A DNA stretch of 64,000 nt from Rhizobium oryziradicis (GCF_001939045.1 NZ_MKIM01000031.1:380797-444796); one strand, 5' to 3'. Shown: positions 1 to 8,312, counted from the stretch's first letter. Translations and numbers: made by a program. The notes: a model not told the origin generated them from the letters alone.

Positions 1-930
1 ATGAGTGCTGCACAATTTGATCGTATCGCGCTGATTGGTATCGGCCTGATTGGCTCGTCTATCGCCCGTGGCGTGCGTGAAAAGGGGCTGGCGAAGGACA
101 TCGTCATTTCGACCCGTTCGCTTGAGACGCTGAAGCGGGCAGAAGAGTTGCAACTCGGCGATCACTATACGCCGTCGGCCGCCGAAGCTGTCAAAGATGC
201 CGATCTGGTGATTGTCTCGGTGCCGGTTGGCGCATCGGAAAGCGTTGCCAAGCAGATTGCCGCCCATCTGAAGCCGGGTGCGATTGTCACCGATGTTGGC
301 TCCACCAAGGCGTCGGTGATTGCGCAAATGGCTCCGCATCTGCCGAGCCATGTGCATTTTATTCCGGGCCACCCTCTGGCGGGTACGGAAAAATCCGGCC
401 CGGATGCTGGCTTTGCCGATCTGTTTAAAGGCCGCTGGTGCATTTTCACGCCTCTGCCCGATACGGACCCGAAAGCCTTGGCCCGCCTTGTGGCCTTTTG
501 GGAGGCGCTTGGCTCGAAAACCGACCAGATGGAGCCTGAGCATCACGACAAGGTGCTGGCGATTGTGTCGCATCTTCCGCACATCATTGCTTACAATATC
601 GTCGGCACTGCGGATGATCTGGCAGCGGTGACCGAATCGGAAGTGATCAAGTATTCAGCGTCGGGTTTTCGTGACTTCACCCGCCTTGCGGCGTCAGATC
701 CCACCATGTGGCGGGATATTTGCCTGCACAACAAGGATGCGATTTTGGAAATGCTGGCGCGCTTTTCCGAAGATCTTGCATCCCTGCAACGCTCTATCCG
801 TTGGGGCGAGGGCGATAAGCTGTTTGAACTGTTCAGCCGTACCCGCACCGTGCGCCGCTCGATTATCGATGCGGGGCAGGATGTGGACGTGCCGGATTTT
901 GGCCGTCACAGTCTGGACAAAAAAGCCTGA
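1..930 (+). CDS. tyrC: Prephenate/arogenate dehydrogenase family protein (tyrosine biosynthesis)
   Basis: 309-residue cytoplasmic enzyme that oxidatively decarboxylates prephenate and/or arogenate with NAD(P) in tyrosine synthesis. The N-terminus carries the dinucleotide-binding motif GIGLIGSS at residues 13-20. The substrate-site signature GHPLAG starts at about residue 123 and a VSHLPH motif lies near residues 189-194, both typical of the TyrA/TyrC family. Length matches the stand-alone dehydrogenase, without chorismate mutase or ACT fusion. The ATG is the first base of the window, so the ribosome site and any further N-terminal extension cannot be seen, although the protein starts exactly where the family usually starts. 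It converges with the next gene, leaving only 16 bases between them. Preference for prephenate or arogenate cannot be read from sequence. Confidence 0.92.
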   Translation: MSAAQFDRIALIGIGLIGSSIARGVREKGLAKDIVISTRSLETLKRAEELQLGDHYTPSAAEAVKDADLVIVSVPVGASESVAKQIAAHLKPGAIVTDVGSTKASVIAQMAPHLPSHVHFIPGHPLAGTEKSGPDAGFADLFKGRWCIFTPLPDTDPKALARLVAFWEALGSKTDQMEPEHHDKVLAIVSHLPHIIAYNIVGTADDLAAVTESEVIKYSASGFRDFTRLAASDPTMWRDICLHNKDAILEMLARFSEDLASLQRSIRWGEGDKLFELFSRTRTVRRSIIDAGQDVDVPDFGRHSLDKKA

Positions 931-946
931 AAATATCTGGATCTAT

Positions 947-1960
947 TCAGATCGGCGGAATATTGCCGAGCGGAATAAAGCCTAAAACAACAGTGCCATG
1001 GGTAATCTGAAGAGTGACTTGCCCATGGTTTTGGCCGAAGAATGCCATTTTCAGGCCTTTGGCTGCAAGCTTGGCAATGTCTGTGGTTTCGGGATAGGCG
1101 GAGATCACCATGTCCCGCCACCCTTCAACCTTGTTGATTTGCAATTTCAGCGAGCCTGAGAGATAGCCATCCTGATCGATGGTCAAAGGGCCGCTGGCGG
1201 TAATGGTGCGGCCTTCGCCGACATCAACCTGTAGCCCGCGCAGTTCCCCATTCAAGCCTCTTAAATCAATGGGTTTCGGGTTCTCAATGTTCAGAGCATC
1301 CGCCTGACCGATCAATCTCAAATCAAGATCGGCAGTCATGGGGGGGACTTTTGACGTGCCATCATTTTGCTGAAAATTCACGTCGGTGAAACGCGCGGTG
1401 GTGAGAAGATCATCGCTATCGCGTTGGATGTTCAACTGACCCTCAGATGCATTGATGCTCAGCGTGGTCCCCGTGAGCGCATTGGTAATGTTGGTGCGAA
1501 GGGCCTTTATCGACGTTACCTGATTCTCAAGACCAATGATGCCCACCGACATGCTTGTTTCAAGCCTGTCCCATTGCACGGATGTGGCGATGCCGGTCGA
1601 GGTCTGCAGAATGGCAGGGCCATTCAGCTGCCAATTGACCGTGCCGGGTCTGAATATTTTTGCAGCCGAGCGGAAAGCTCCGACCGAGCCGGTGATGCCG
1701 TTTTTATGATCATTGACGGTGATTTTCGAGCATTTGAGGCTGATCCGCAAAGGAAAACCACCCACATGCATATTGGCACAGGTGAGCACCGACGCCAGCG
1801 GACTTGAGCCATCAAAGGCCCGCTCCAACTTTGTGGTGGCATAATTGGCTGCCGCAAACCAACCTGCGGTGTAGACGGCCAGAAGGATGACCACTGAAAG
1901 AACCCCAGGAAAAACTATGGATCTTTTTCGTCGTGTCACCGTGCTGCTTGACGTCGCCAT
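947..1960 (-). CDS. DUF2125 family membrane-anchored protein
   Basis: Protein of 337 residues with a basic N-terminus, one membrane segment at about residues 15-37, then a long exported domain rich in beta-type alternation. This matches the rhizobial DUF2125 family, which has no assigned biochemical role. I chose the ATG at 1960 because it is preceded by GGAGAA at a good distance and starts just before the membrane anchor. The open frame continues 78 codons upstream, but that extension is low-complexity and overlaps the divergent chaC gene, so it is probably not translated. Upstream is a 53-base divergent promoter region shared with chaC. Function is unknown; an envelope role is only an inference from topology. 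Confidence 0.75.
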   Translation of the reverse strand: MATSSSTVTRRKRSIVFPGVLSVVILLAVYTAGWFAAANYATTKLERAFDGSSPLASVLTCANMHVGGFPLRISLKCSKITVNDHKNGITGSVGAFRSAAKIFRPGTVNWQLNGPAILQTSTGIATSVQWDRLETSMSVGIIGLENQVTSIKALRTNITNALTGTTLSINASEGQLNIQRDSDDLLTTARFTDVNFQQNDGTSKVPPMTADLDLRLIGQADALNIENPKPIDLRGLNGELRGLQVDVGEGRTITASGPLTIDQDGYLSGSLKLQINKVEGWRDMVISAYPETTDIAKLAAKGLKMAFFGQNHGQVTLQITHGTVVLGFIPLGNIPPI

Positions 1961-2013
1961 TCGCTTCTCCAATTGTGTCGCCGGTTCGGGAGCAATTAGG
2001 TTTGACGTGCGAT

Positions 2014-2526
2014 ATGGACGATTTTTGGGTGTTTGGCTATGGTTCTTTGATGTGGAACCCCGGTTTCCCCTTTGAGAAACAAATAAATGCCCGCGTACAC
2101 GGCTTTCGGCGTGCGCTGTGCGTGCGCTCATGGGTGCATCGCGGCACGCAGCAACAGCCGGGACTGGTAATGGGGCTGGATTTTGGTGGCTCATGTCAGG
2201 GTGTTGCGTTCAAGGTGGCACCAGAGCATTGGCCGCAAACACTGAACTATCTGCGTGAGCGGGAACTGGTGACGCGGGTGTATCTGGAAAAAAGCTTAAG
2301 ATTGCATCTGGCGGATGGGCAAAAGGTGGTGGGGCTCGGCTATGTGATCGATCGCAGTCACGAGCAATATGCCGGTGCCTTGACCGTGGAGGAGGCCGTG
2401 GAGGTGGTGCGCACCGCGGTCGGTCAATCGGGCCCCAATGCAGCCTATGTTGAAAGCACCGTTGCGCATTTGCGCAGCATGGGCATCCGTGATCAATGGC
2501 TGGAGAGGGTTGTTGCTGGCCTTTAG
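2014..2526 (+). CDS. chaC: Gamma-glutamylcyclotransferase, ChaC family
   Basis: 170-residue ChaC-type cyclotransferase, a family that cleaves glutathione to 5-oxoproline and Cys-Gly in the cytoplasm. The N-terminal substrate loop VFGYGSLMW lies at residues 6-14 and a RERE segment with the expected catalytic glutamate is near residue 83. The ATG at 2014 places the signature loop at the normal distance from the start; a longer in-frame start at 1933 would overlap the divergent gene. The stop codon TAG at 2524-2526 is the first triplet of a rhizobial repeat element (see 2524-2556), so the last residues may have been set by arrival of the repeat. It stands alone on its strand. Confidence 0.85.
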   Translation: MDDFWVFGYGSLMWNPGFPFEKQINARVHGFRRALCVRSWVHRGTQQQPGLVMGLDFGGSCQGVAFKVAPEHWPQTLNYLRERELVTRVYLEKSLRLHLADGQKVVGLGYVIDRSHEQYAGALTVEEAVEVVRTAVGQSGPNAAYVESTVAHLRSMGIRDQWLERVVAGL

Positions 2527-2556
2527 AGTTTGTCAGGGAAACGTGGGAACCGGTTT
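2524..2556 (+). repeat. Rhizobial palindromic-family repeat, copy A (TAGAGTTTGTCAGGG type)
   Basis: The segment starting TAGAGTTTGTCAGGG and ending in ACCGGTTTTCG matches, with few changes, the reverse complement of bases 33661-33706 and the reverse complement of 10996-11035. It is therefore a dispersed repeat present three times in this window. The first three bases are the chaC stop codon. Confidence 0.65.
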
Positions 2557-2598
2557 TCGCCACGACGTCAGCGCCAAGCAGAGGCAGACGAAGATGTT

Positions 2599-3411
2599 TT
2601 ACAGAGAGTTTTCGTGCATCACAGAGGGCGCATGGCGCTGTAGTGCCTCAATCCGTGCGACGGCTTCCGGGGGGAGTGGCAGCCCAGGATTGGTGTCTGC
2701 CGCATCCAGCAGCAGTTTATCGCTGGCGGCTTCGAGATCGAAAATCAGCGTCTCGAAAAACACACTTGGCTTCAAACCGGGTTCTATGGCGGGCAGAATC
2801 CGGATTTTATAATGGCCCGGATAGCGCATCAGGCTGCGGCGTGGCCAAAATAGGCCAGCATGGACCGCCACGGGCACGACAGGCACCTTCAGATCACGAT
2901 AGAGCCGGGCTATGCCGAATTTATACACAGGCTCTGCGCCCGGTGGGCGGCGCGTGCCTTCGGGAAAGATGATCAGCTGGCGACCGTTTTTCATCTCTTC
3001 GGAGGCGCGCTTCATCACCAGCATCATTTCTTTGCCCTTGCCGCCGCGATTGACCGGAATCATCTTGAGTTTGGCGGCATACCAGCCAAACACCGGAATC
3101 ATCATCAATTCCCGCTTGAGAATGAAAACAGGATCATCCAGCCAGGGCAGAAGCGCATAGGTATCCCAAAAGGATTGATGCTTGGGTGCCAGAATATATC
3201 CAGACTTTGGAATATTCTCGAGACCTTCAATCTCAAATGTGGTGCCGACAACGACTTTCATCAGCCAATGGCATGATAATGCCCATGTTTTGGGAATGCG
3301 ATACGCCGTGCGCCGCGGCAAAAAGAAGTAAATGGGCAGACAAACAACCATCCAGAGGATCAGGTTGGCGTAGAAGATCACGTTGAAGAGATGGGAACGC
3401 AAAGCAAGCAT
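2599..3411 (-). CDS. plsC: 1-acyl-sn-glycerol-3-phosphate acyltransferase
   Basis: 270-residue membrane acyltransferase that adds the second acyl chain to lysophosphatidic acid to make phosphatidic acid. The catalytic HX4D box reads HQSFWD at residues 78-83 and the glycerol-phosphate box FPEGTR is at residues 149-154; a hydrophobic segment covers about residues 8-30. ATG at 3411 has GGAA a few bases upstream. It is the last gene of a minus-strand row ftsE-ftsX-ydcF-plsC, but a 103-base repeat separates it from ydcF, so it may have its own promoter. A different acyl acceptor (such as an ornithine-lipid precursor) is possible, because OlsA-type enzymes share these boxes. Confidence 0.88.
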   Translation of the reverse strand: MLALRSHLFNVIFYANLILWMVVCLPIYFFLPRRTAYRIPKTWALSCHWLMKVVVGTTFEIEGLENIPKSGYILAPKHQSFWDTYALLPWLDDPVFILKRELMMIPVFGWYAAKLKMIPVNRGGKGKEMMLVMKRASEEMKNGRQLIIFPEGTRRPPGAEPVYKFGIARLYRDLKVPVVPVAVHAGLFWPRRSLMRYPGHYKIRILPAIEPGLKPSVFFETLIFDLEAASDKLLLDAADTNPGLPLPPEAVARIEALQRHAPSVMHENSL

Positions 3412-3495
3412 GGATCGATTCCGAAATGTGTCGTGCCTTGACTATATGAATTCAACCGTTAGCGGAAGATCTATATAAAAGCTGGGTGATCATGT

Positions 3496-3598
3496 TAGAG
3501 CATCGGCCGGAAAGTGGGAGCCGGGTTTCGGATAAATCCGATGTGTAAACAAAAACTTAGAGCGTCATGTCGAGTTTGGTTTTCGATCCGATGCTCTA
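3496..3598. repeat. RIME-like rhizobial intergenic repeat (about 103 bp)
   Basis: The element is bounded by inverted ends TAGAGCATCGG (left) and CCGATGCTCTA (right), with two internal GGTTTTCG-like segments. Length, ends and the internal AAAACTTAGAGCG string are those of the RIME-type elements scattered in Rhizobium, Agrobacterium and Brucella genomes. It lies between plsC and ydcF, and its right-hand end supplies the ydcF stop codon (TAG on the minus strand at 3596-3598). Confidence 0.75.
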
Positions 3599-4309
3599 GC
3601 TGGCGGGCTCGTTGGCGGTGCGCAATCCGCGCCAGGTGCCCCAGCCTATGGTGTCACGGGCAGAGGCGAGCAGAATCTTCACATATTCGGACAACAGCGT
3701 GCGCAAGGCGTTGGGATCGGCATACCATGCTTTGGTGCGCAGATCAGAGATGACAACCGGATAAGGAATGAACCGGGTGTTCGGTGCCGTGCGGCGCAAT
3801 TCCATCAAGCTGCGCTGCATGTGATAATTGCTGGTGACAACCAGCACGGAGGAATAGCCCTTGTCGTGAACCCATTGGGCGGTTTCATTGGCGTTGCCAA
3901 TGGTATCCAGAGCCTGATAGCCCATATCGACGCAGCAGGCGAAGAGATCGTAAGAGCTTTGCGTCATGGTGCGGATTTGTTTTGGTGTGGTGGTGGGGTG
4001 CACGCCTGAAATGAGCAGGCGTTGTCCAGAGCCCTTGCGCAACAGATCAACCGCCTGATCAATGCGTTGGTAGCCGCCGGTCAGCACCACAATCGCATCG
4101 GCTTTGGCATGTTCAGGCGGCCGCATGAGGGTGACGGTATCGGCAAAGTACAAAAAGCCGCCAATCAGGCAGGCGATGATCAGAATCGTGGCATAGCCCC
4201 CAAAGCGTAACACACGACGCAGCCAGCCGCTCCGGTGAAAGAGCCGGCTCAATTGCTCGCTCTTGCGAGGGCGTTGATCCGTTGAAGGATCATTGGGTGG
4301 CGTCGTCAT
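3596..4309 (-). CDS. YdcF family (DUF218) membrane protein
   Basis: 237 residues: basic cytoplasmic head, one membrane segment at about residues 36-56, then the DUF218 fold that starts with ADAIVVLTGG at residues 70-79. DUF218/YdcF proteins include SanA and ElyC, which affect envelope integrity and lipid-carrier-linked steps; the exact reaction is unsettled. I chose the ATG at 4309, which has GGACGA upstream, over an in-frame start six codons earlier. The stop codon is formed by the end of a RIME-like repeat. It lies 213 bases downstream of ftsX; that gap holds an inverted repeat (GGATAATG at 4368-4375 with CATTATCC at 4400-4407) and no gene I can support. Confidence 0.8.
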   Translation of the reverse strand: MTTPPNDPSTDQRPRKSEQLSRLFHRSGWLRRVLRFGGYATILIIACLIGGFLYFADTVTLMRPPEHAKADAIVVLTGGYQRIDQAVDLLRKGSGQRLLISGVHPTTTPKQIRTMTQSSYDLFACCVDMGYQALDTIGNANETAQWVHDKGYSSVLVVTSNYHMQRSLMELRRTAPNTRFIPYPVVISDLRTKAWYADPNALRTLLSEYVKILLASARDTIGWGTWRGLRTANEPAS

Positions 4310-4522
4310 TGCTCGTCCATATTGCAATCATTCCATGGCAAAGCCAATCTGTCATGCCATCTCTATCGGATAATGGGCGCAACAGGAATCCGTTTCCGAC
4401 ATTATCCCGCATCGACATCCGGCAAAAACATGGTGCGTGGCCGTGCGCAAGGGGGATTCTGCGCCGCTCACGCTTTGCATGATCATGCGTCGGGATTGTG
4501 TCAGATTTGATGAGGGCTGTGC

Positions 4523-5554
4523 TTAATCGGGAGGCAGGCCGCTGCTGCGGCTGGGGTCCGAGCGGATCTGATCAATGTCGTAGATTGCGCTGATTACGGT
4601 CAGCCGCGCCGTTAATGTTGTCAGCAGTGCAATGACAATCATCGTGGCAAATATGCCCATATAGCCGGAAAGGCCAATTTCGAAACGGCCAAACAGGGCC
4701 GTTGCCTGATCGGTTTGCGGGGTCGCCAGCGTGTTATCTTGCAAAAAACTGGCAAAGGCAAAAAAGGCCGCGGCCATAAAGCCACCGGCCCCAGCCCCTT
4801 TGAGGCTGATTTTCAAAAAGTGCTTTTGAAACTCTCGCGCCACAAACTGGCTTTCGGCACCGACAAAATGCAGCACCTCGATAATGTGGCGATTGCCGGA
4901 TAAAGCGCCACGGGTGGCAAAAATCACTGTCAGAATCATGGCGGTAAATACCAGGATCAAGACGCCAAAGCCGATCAGCACGGTTGTGCGGGCCATGGAG
5001 ACCAGCTTGTCCACCCAATTGCGGTGGTCATCCAGCGTGGCTTGCGGAATTTGCGTTGATAAAAGATCGCGCATGGCGGCAAAATCGGGTGGGTGGCTTT
5101 CATCAATGGTAATGATGACCAACCTTGGAACCGGCAGATCCTTGATGTCCAGTCCGGTGCCGAGCCATGGCTCCAGCAAGCGGGCCGTTGCGGCTTCATC
5201 AACAATCTGGCCGCTCTTGGTGCCGACAAAACTGAGAGCCAGATCTTTGGCGCGGGTGAGCGCCTGATCCATATTCACATTGTCGTCTGGCTTGATCTGA
5301 ATTGTCACCTCGCGCGAGATCTGGCTTTGCCAGCTGGCGGCGGTGGCCCGGATCATGGAGACGGCTCCAAGGGTCAGGCAGGCCAGAAAAGCCATGATGG
5401 CAATCACCACCATCAACGCATTGCCCTGAATATTGGAGGGCGGCAAAATCGGCGCGGTTGGCCGCACCTGCATGGAGACACGTCTGGCCTGCTGTTTGGC
5501 GGGCTGGCTTTGGCTCTTGACGTTCGAAGGCGGCGTGGGGGTGCGATCATTCAT
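4523..5554 (-). CDS. ftsX: Cell division ABC transporter permease-like subunit FtsX
   Basis: 343-residue inner-membrane partner of FtsE. It has a cytoplasmic N-terminal tail rich in Pro, Gln and Ser, a first membrane segment at about 46-67, a periplasmic domain of some 120 residues, and three C-terminal membrane segments at about 191-213, 253-271 and 297-318. This is the FtsX layout. With FtsE it transmits ATP-driven changes to periplasmic peptidoglycan hydrolases or their activators at the septum; a large M23 peptidase is encoded at the other end of this window, but any link is speculative. The ATG overlaps the end of ftsE by 8 bases, indicating translational coupling. Confidence 0.9.
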   Translation of the reverse strand: MNDRTPTPPSNVKSQSQPAKQQARRVSMQVRPTAPILPPSNIQGNALMVVIAIMAFLACLTLGAVSMIRATAASWQSQISREVTIQIKPDDNVNMDQALTRAKDLALSFVGTKSGQIVDEAATARLLEPWLGTGLDIKDLPVPRLVIITIDESHPPDFAAMRDLLSTQIPQATLDDHRNWVDKLVSMARTTVLIGFGVLILVFTAMILTVIFATRGALSGNRHIIEVLHFVGAESQFVAREFQKHFLKISLKGAGAGGFMAAAFFAFASFLQDNTLATPQTDQATALFGRFEIGLSGYMGIFATMIVIALLTTLTARLTVISAIYDIDQIRSDPSRSSGLPPD

Positions 5555-6206
5555 AGATATCGAGCCGCCCTTCGCTGAGAATCATCCGGCGCGCATCCAC
5601 TTGTTCCATCAAAGCCAGATCATGGGTGGCAATCACCACGGCGGTGCCGAGTCGGTTCAGCTCCAGAAACAGGCTGAGCAGGCGGCGGGCCATGGGCGGG
5701 TCCACATTGCCGGTTGGCTCATCGGCCAGCAGAATCTCAGGCCGATCAATCAAGGCGCGGGCAATGGCGGCGCGCTGTTTTTCGCCGCCTGATAGAATGG
5801 CGGGCAAAACATTGATCCGCTCGCCAAGGCCCACCCACTTCAACAGTTCCAGCACATCCTGCTTATAGCTGGCCTCTTCCTTGCCGCGCACCCGCAGAGG
5901 CAGGGCGACATTTTCATAGGTGGTCAGATGGTCCAGCAGCTGAAAATCCTGAAACACAATGCCAACGCGCCGCCGCAGCAGGGGCAATTCCTGACGCGGG
6001 ATCTGGGTAATGTCGCGGCCAAAGCTTCTGATCAGCCCGCGCGTGGGCTTGAGTGACATAAACAGCAGGCGCAAAAGCGTGGTCTTGCCAGCACCAGAGG
6101 GGCCGGTGAGAAATTGAAAGGAGCGCTTCGGGATGTCAAAGGTCAGGTCGCGGAGGATCTCAGGCCCCATCCCGTAACGCAGGCCAACATTTTCGAAGTG
6201 AATCAA
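5547..6206 (-). CDS. ftsE: Cell division ATP-binding protein FtsE
   Basis: 219-residue ABC ATPase that works with FtsX at the inner membrane during division. It carries Walker A GPSGAGKTT at residues 35-43, Q-loop VFQDF at 84-88, signature LSGGEKQR at 138-145 and Walker B ILLADEP at 158-164. The start is a TTG at 6206 (TTG-ATT-CAC); no ATG lies close enough to keep the conserved opening MIHFENVGLRYG, so TTG is the most likely initiator. The upstream 216 bases face a divergent gene and contain a TTAACCAT half-site. A poor ribosome site together with TTG suggests modest expression. Confidence 0.92.
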   Translation of the reverse strand: MIHFENVGLRYGMGPEILRDLTFDIPKRSFQFLTGPSGAGKTTLLRLLFMSLKPTRGLIRSFGRDITQIPRQELPLLRRRVGIVFQDFQLLDHLTTYENVALPLRVRGKEEASYKQDVLELLKWVGLGERINVLPAILSGGEKQRAAIARALIDRPEILLADEPTGNVDPPMARRLLSLFLELNRLGTAVVIATHDLALMEQVDARRMILSEGRLDIYE

Positions 6207-6318
6207 TTGAGAAACCCGGTCTTGAGCCAGTGGATGAAAGCCTACTTCTTAACGTCTGCGGTTACCATTTGGTAAAGAGCGCTATCTTGCAACGAGAATT
6301 TGGTAATTTTGCAAATCA

Positions 6319-6326
6319 TTAACCAT
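6319..6326 (+). promoter_or_regulatory. CtrA-like half-site TTAACCAT in the ftsE upstream region
   Basis: An exact TTAACCAT lies in an AT-rich divergent region between ftsE and an unknown membrane-protein gene. TTAACCAT is the half-box recognised by the alphaproteobacterial cell-cycle regulator CtrA. A full TTAA-N7-TTAA spacing is not met here. Nearby is TTACCATTTGGTAA, a small perfect inverted repeat with arms of 6 bases. Confidence 0.3.
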
Positions 6327-6422
6327 TCGAATTTACGACTTGTAGAGATTGGTTTCAATGCCTCATTCCATCTGCTTGCGTCATCGCAATTGCCCATGGA
6401 AATGCGGCCTTGCGAGGGATTG

Positions 6423-7106
6423 ATGAACGCATTCCGTTTCCGGCAAAAGCAGGTCGAGCCAGATGTTGACGTCCTGTTGCCCGAGCATCGGCCCCGCCCG
6501 GTGCCGCGCAACGGTTTTCCGCTGGCAGACGATGTCGCGGATGCGGATTTTATCACCGTGCAAGACCCGGTTGGCGCGATGCGAAGCCGCCTGCAGGCCG
6601 AGTTGAATGCAGCGCCTCTGCGGCAGTCGCACCCTCTGGTTCTGCTCTTGAGGCAGCGTCTGTCGCCTGTTTTGATCAAGGCAGAGTTGTTTCTGAACAG
6701 GCTATCGGAGCGCTCCTTCACCACGCTGGTGTCAGTCATGGTGCTGGTGGTGTTTGTTCTGGCGGGTGGTTTTACGCTGCTGGGCAGCCGTGGTCCATCG
6801 CCGTTTACCGGACCGGCCCTTGATTTCACCCATGTTACGCTGACACCCCAGGATGCCGATGGCATGCATGTGCTGACCGTGAATGCGATTATTGAAAACC
6901 GGGCCAATACAAAACAGGCTTTGCTGCCGGTGCGGGCCGATCTTTACAAAGATGGGCGTTTGATTGCCTCCACCTTGATTGCACCACCTGCCAGCGAGAT
7001 TGATGTGGGCCACAGCCGCGGCATTTCGGCAAAATTGCGCCATCCCGGTGGAAAAACGCCGCAGTTGAAACTTTCTTTTGCGACAAACGATGTCTCGCAT
7101 CCGTGA
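6423..7106 (+). CDS. Single-pass membrane protein with periplasmic domain, unknown function
   Basis: 227 residues from the ATG at 6423, which is preceded by GAGGG at a suitable distance; the open frame extends further upstream without a convincing ribosome site. The first 100 residues are polar and probably cytoplasmic (Arg, Pro and Asp rich), a membrane segment follows at about 101-121, and about 105 residues follow outside. The outer part resembles the C-terminal domain of DUF3426-type proteins, which in rhizobia often carry an MJ0042 zinc-finger head; no CxxC finger is visible here. Transcribed away from ftsE and followed 57 bases later by hpt. I cannot assign a function. Confidence 0.6.
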   Translation: MNAFRFRQKQVEPDVDVLLPEHRPRPVPRNGFPLADDVADADFITVQDPVGAMRSRLQAELNAAPLRQSHPLVLLLRQRLSPVLIKAELFLNRLSERSFTTLVSVMVLVVFVLAGGFTLLGSRGPSPFTGPALDFTHVTLTPQDADGMHVLTVNAIIENRANTKQALLPVRADLYKDGRLIASTLIAPPASEIDVGHSRGISAKLRHPGGKTPQLKLSFATNDVSHP

Positions 7107-7163
7107 CTATGGTATCGCGGTTTCGAGATTGTCAGGCGCGATGCGCCAAATTCTGGAGAGATT

Positions 7164-7709
7164 ATGCCCATCGTTCGCGGAAAAGTGATTGAGCCTTATT
7201 TCACCGCCGAGCAGATCGCGACGCGTAATATTGAAATTGCCAAAGCCATTTCGGAAGGTCCATCCGATAATCTTCTGGTGATTTCCATTCTGAAAGGCTC
7301 GTTCATTTTCGCAGCCGATCTTATCCGTGCCATGCATCACGTCGGTCTGGCCCCGGAGATGGAATTCATCACCTTGTCCAGTTACGGCAAAGGTACGGTA
7401 TCGCAGGGTGTAACCGTTATCAAAGATATTGATAGTGACGTGACTGGCCGCAATGTCTTGTTGATTGATGATATTCTGGAATCAGGTCGCACACTGCAAT
7501 TTGCCCGCGATCTTATGTATGAGCGCGGTGCCGCCAACGTCAGCATTGCAGTGCTTTTGGATAAAAAGGTCAAGCGCAGTGAAGAGCTTGAGGCCGATTA
7601 TGTTGGCTTTGAATGTCCCGATTATTTCGTGGTCGGTTATGGCATGGATGCGGCTTACGCCTTTCGGGAACTGCCTTTTGTCGGTGTTGTTACCGGCGAT
7701 GCGGACTGA
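7164..7709 (+). CDS. hpt: Hypoxanthine phosphoribosyltransferase
   Basis: 181-residue purine-salvage enzyme transferring phosphoribose from PRPP to hypoxanthine or guanine in the cytoplasm. The PRPP-binding loop VLLIDDILESGRT is at residues 98-110 and the KGSFIF loop at 44-49, both typical of bacterial Hpt. ATG at 7164 follows GGAGAG by five bases. Length agrees with the family. An inverted repeat at 7767-7794, without a T-run, lies after the gene. Confidence 0.93.
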   Translation: MPIVRGKVIEPYFTAEQIATRNIEIAKAISEGPSDNLLVISILKGSFIFAADLIRAMHHVGLAPEMEFITLSSYGKGTVSQGVTVIKDIDSDVTGRNVLLIDDILESGRTLQFARDLMYERGAANVSIAVLLDKKVKRSEELEADYVGFECPDYFVVGYGMDAAYAFRELPFVGVVTGDAD

Positions 7710-7747
7710 TTGTTGCCGCACACTTACCTCAAATTTTAGGTGACTTG

Positions 7748-7755
7748 TTAACCAT
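7748..7755 (+). promoter_or_regulatory. CtrA-like half-site TTAACCAT upstream of cpdR
   Basis: An exact TTAACCAT occurs 192 bases ahead of the chosen cpdR start. CpdR sits in the pathway that controls ClpXP-dependent CtrA turnover in Caulobacter, so a CtrA site here would close a feedback loop. Only one half-box is present, so this is tentative. Confidence 0.3.
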
Positions 7756-7766
7756 ACGCAACGTGA

Positions 7767-7794
7767 CCTTTGCGATGTTTACCTATCGCAAAGG
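7767..7794. other. Perfect inverted repeat between hpt and cpdR
   Basis: Arms CCTTTGCGAT (7767-7776) and ATCGCAAAGG (7785-7794) are exact complements around an 8-base loop. No T-run follows on either strand, so it is not a standard intrinsic terminator. It could be an operator or a leader hairpin for cpdR. Confidence 0.45.
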
Positions 7795-7946
7795 AAAAGC
7801 TGGTCATTTGCGTGTGTCGGCATGATCTCTTCCATTGAGCCCGAGGAAGAAAATCATGTGGCGGTGGAACATGCAACGGCATCATGAGTTCGTTTTATCA
7901 AACGGGCGATGCTGTAAGGGCTGATGCTTTAAATGGGATTGCGAAC

Positions 7947-8312
7947 ATGGCCAAGATTTTAATTACCGAAGACGAGGATGGTTTGCGTTCTTTTGTCGCC
8001 CGTGCATTGCGGATGGATGGGCATGAAACCCATGAAGCGGCAGATGGTGCTGAAGGGTTGGAAAAGCTGAGCATGGCCAGCTTTGATTTATTGTTGTCCG
8101 ATATCCGCATGCCGGTGATGGACGGCATTGAGCTGGCGCATCGTGCCCATGGGGATTTTCCCGGCTTGAAGATTTTGCTGATGACCGGCTATGCCGACCA
8201 GCGTGAGCGCGCCGATGACCTGATGGAAAAGGTGATTGATGTGGTGCCAAAGCCCTTTGCTTTGCCCGATATTCGAAAAGCAGTGGCGCAGGCGCTGAAC
8301 AGGGCGGCGTAA
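7947..8312 (+). CDS. cpdR: Cell-cycle response regulator CpdR
   Basis: 121-residue stand-alone receiver domain. The acidic pocket starts at E8-D9, the phosphoacceptor is D52 in SDIRMP, T80 ends ILLMT and the conserved lysine is K102 in PKPFA. There is no output domain, which fits CpdR, a ClpXP adaptor/localisation factor controlled by the CckA-ChpT phosphorelay in alphaproteobacteria. I chose the ATG at 7947 (MAKILITEDE), preceded by GGGAT, rather than an upstream start that adds 21 unconserved residues. The upstream region carries a CtrA-like half-site and a strong inverted repeat. Confidence 0.85.
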   Translation: MAKILITEDEDGLRSFVARALRMDGHETHEAADGAEGLEKLSMASFDLLLSDIRMPVMDGIELAHRAHGDFPGLKILLMTGYADQRERADDLMEKVIDVVPKPFALPDIRKAVAQALNRAA

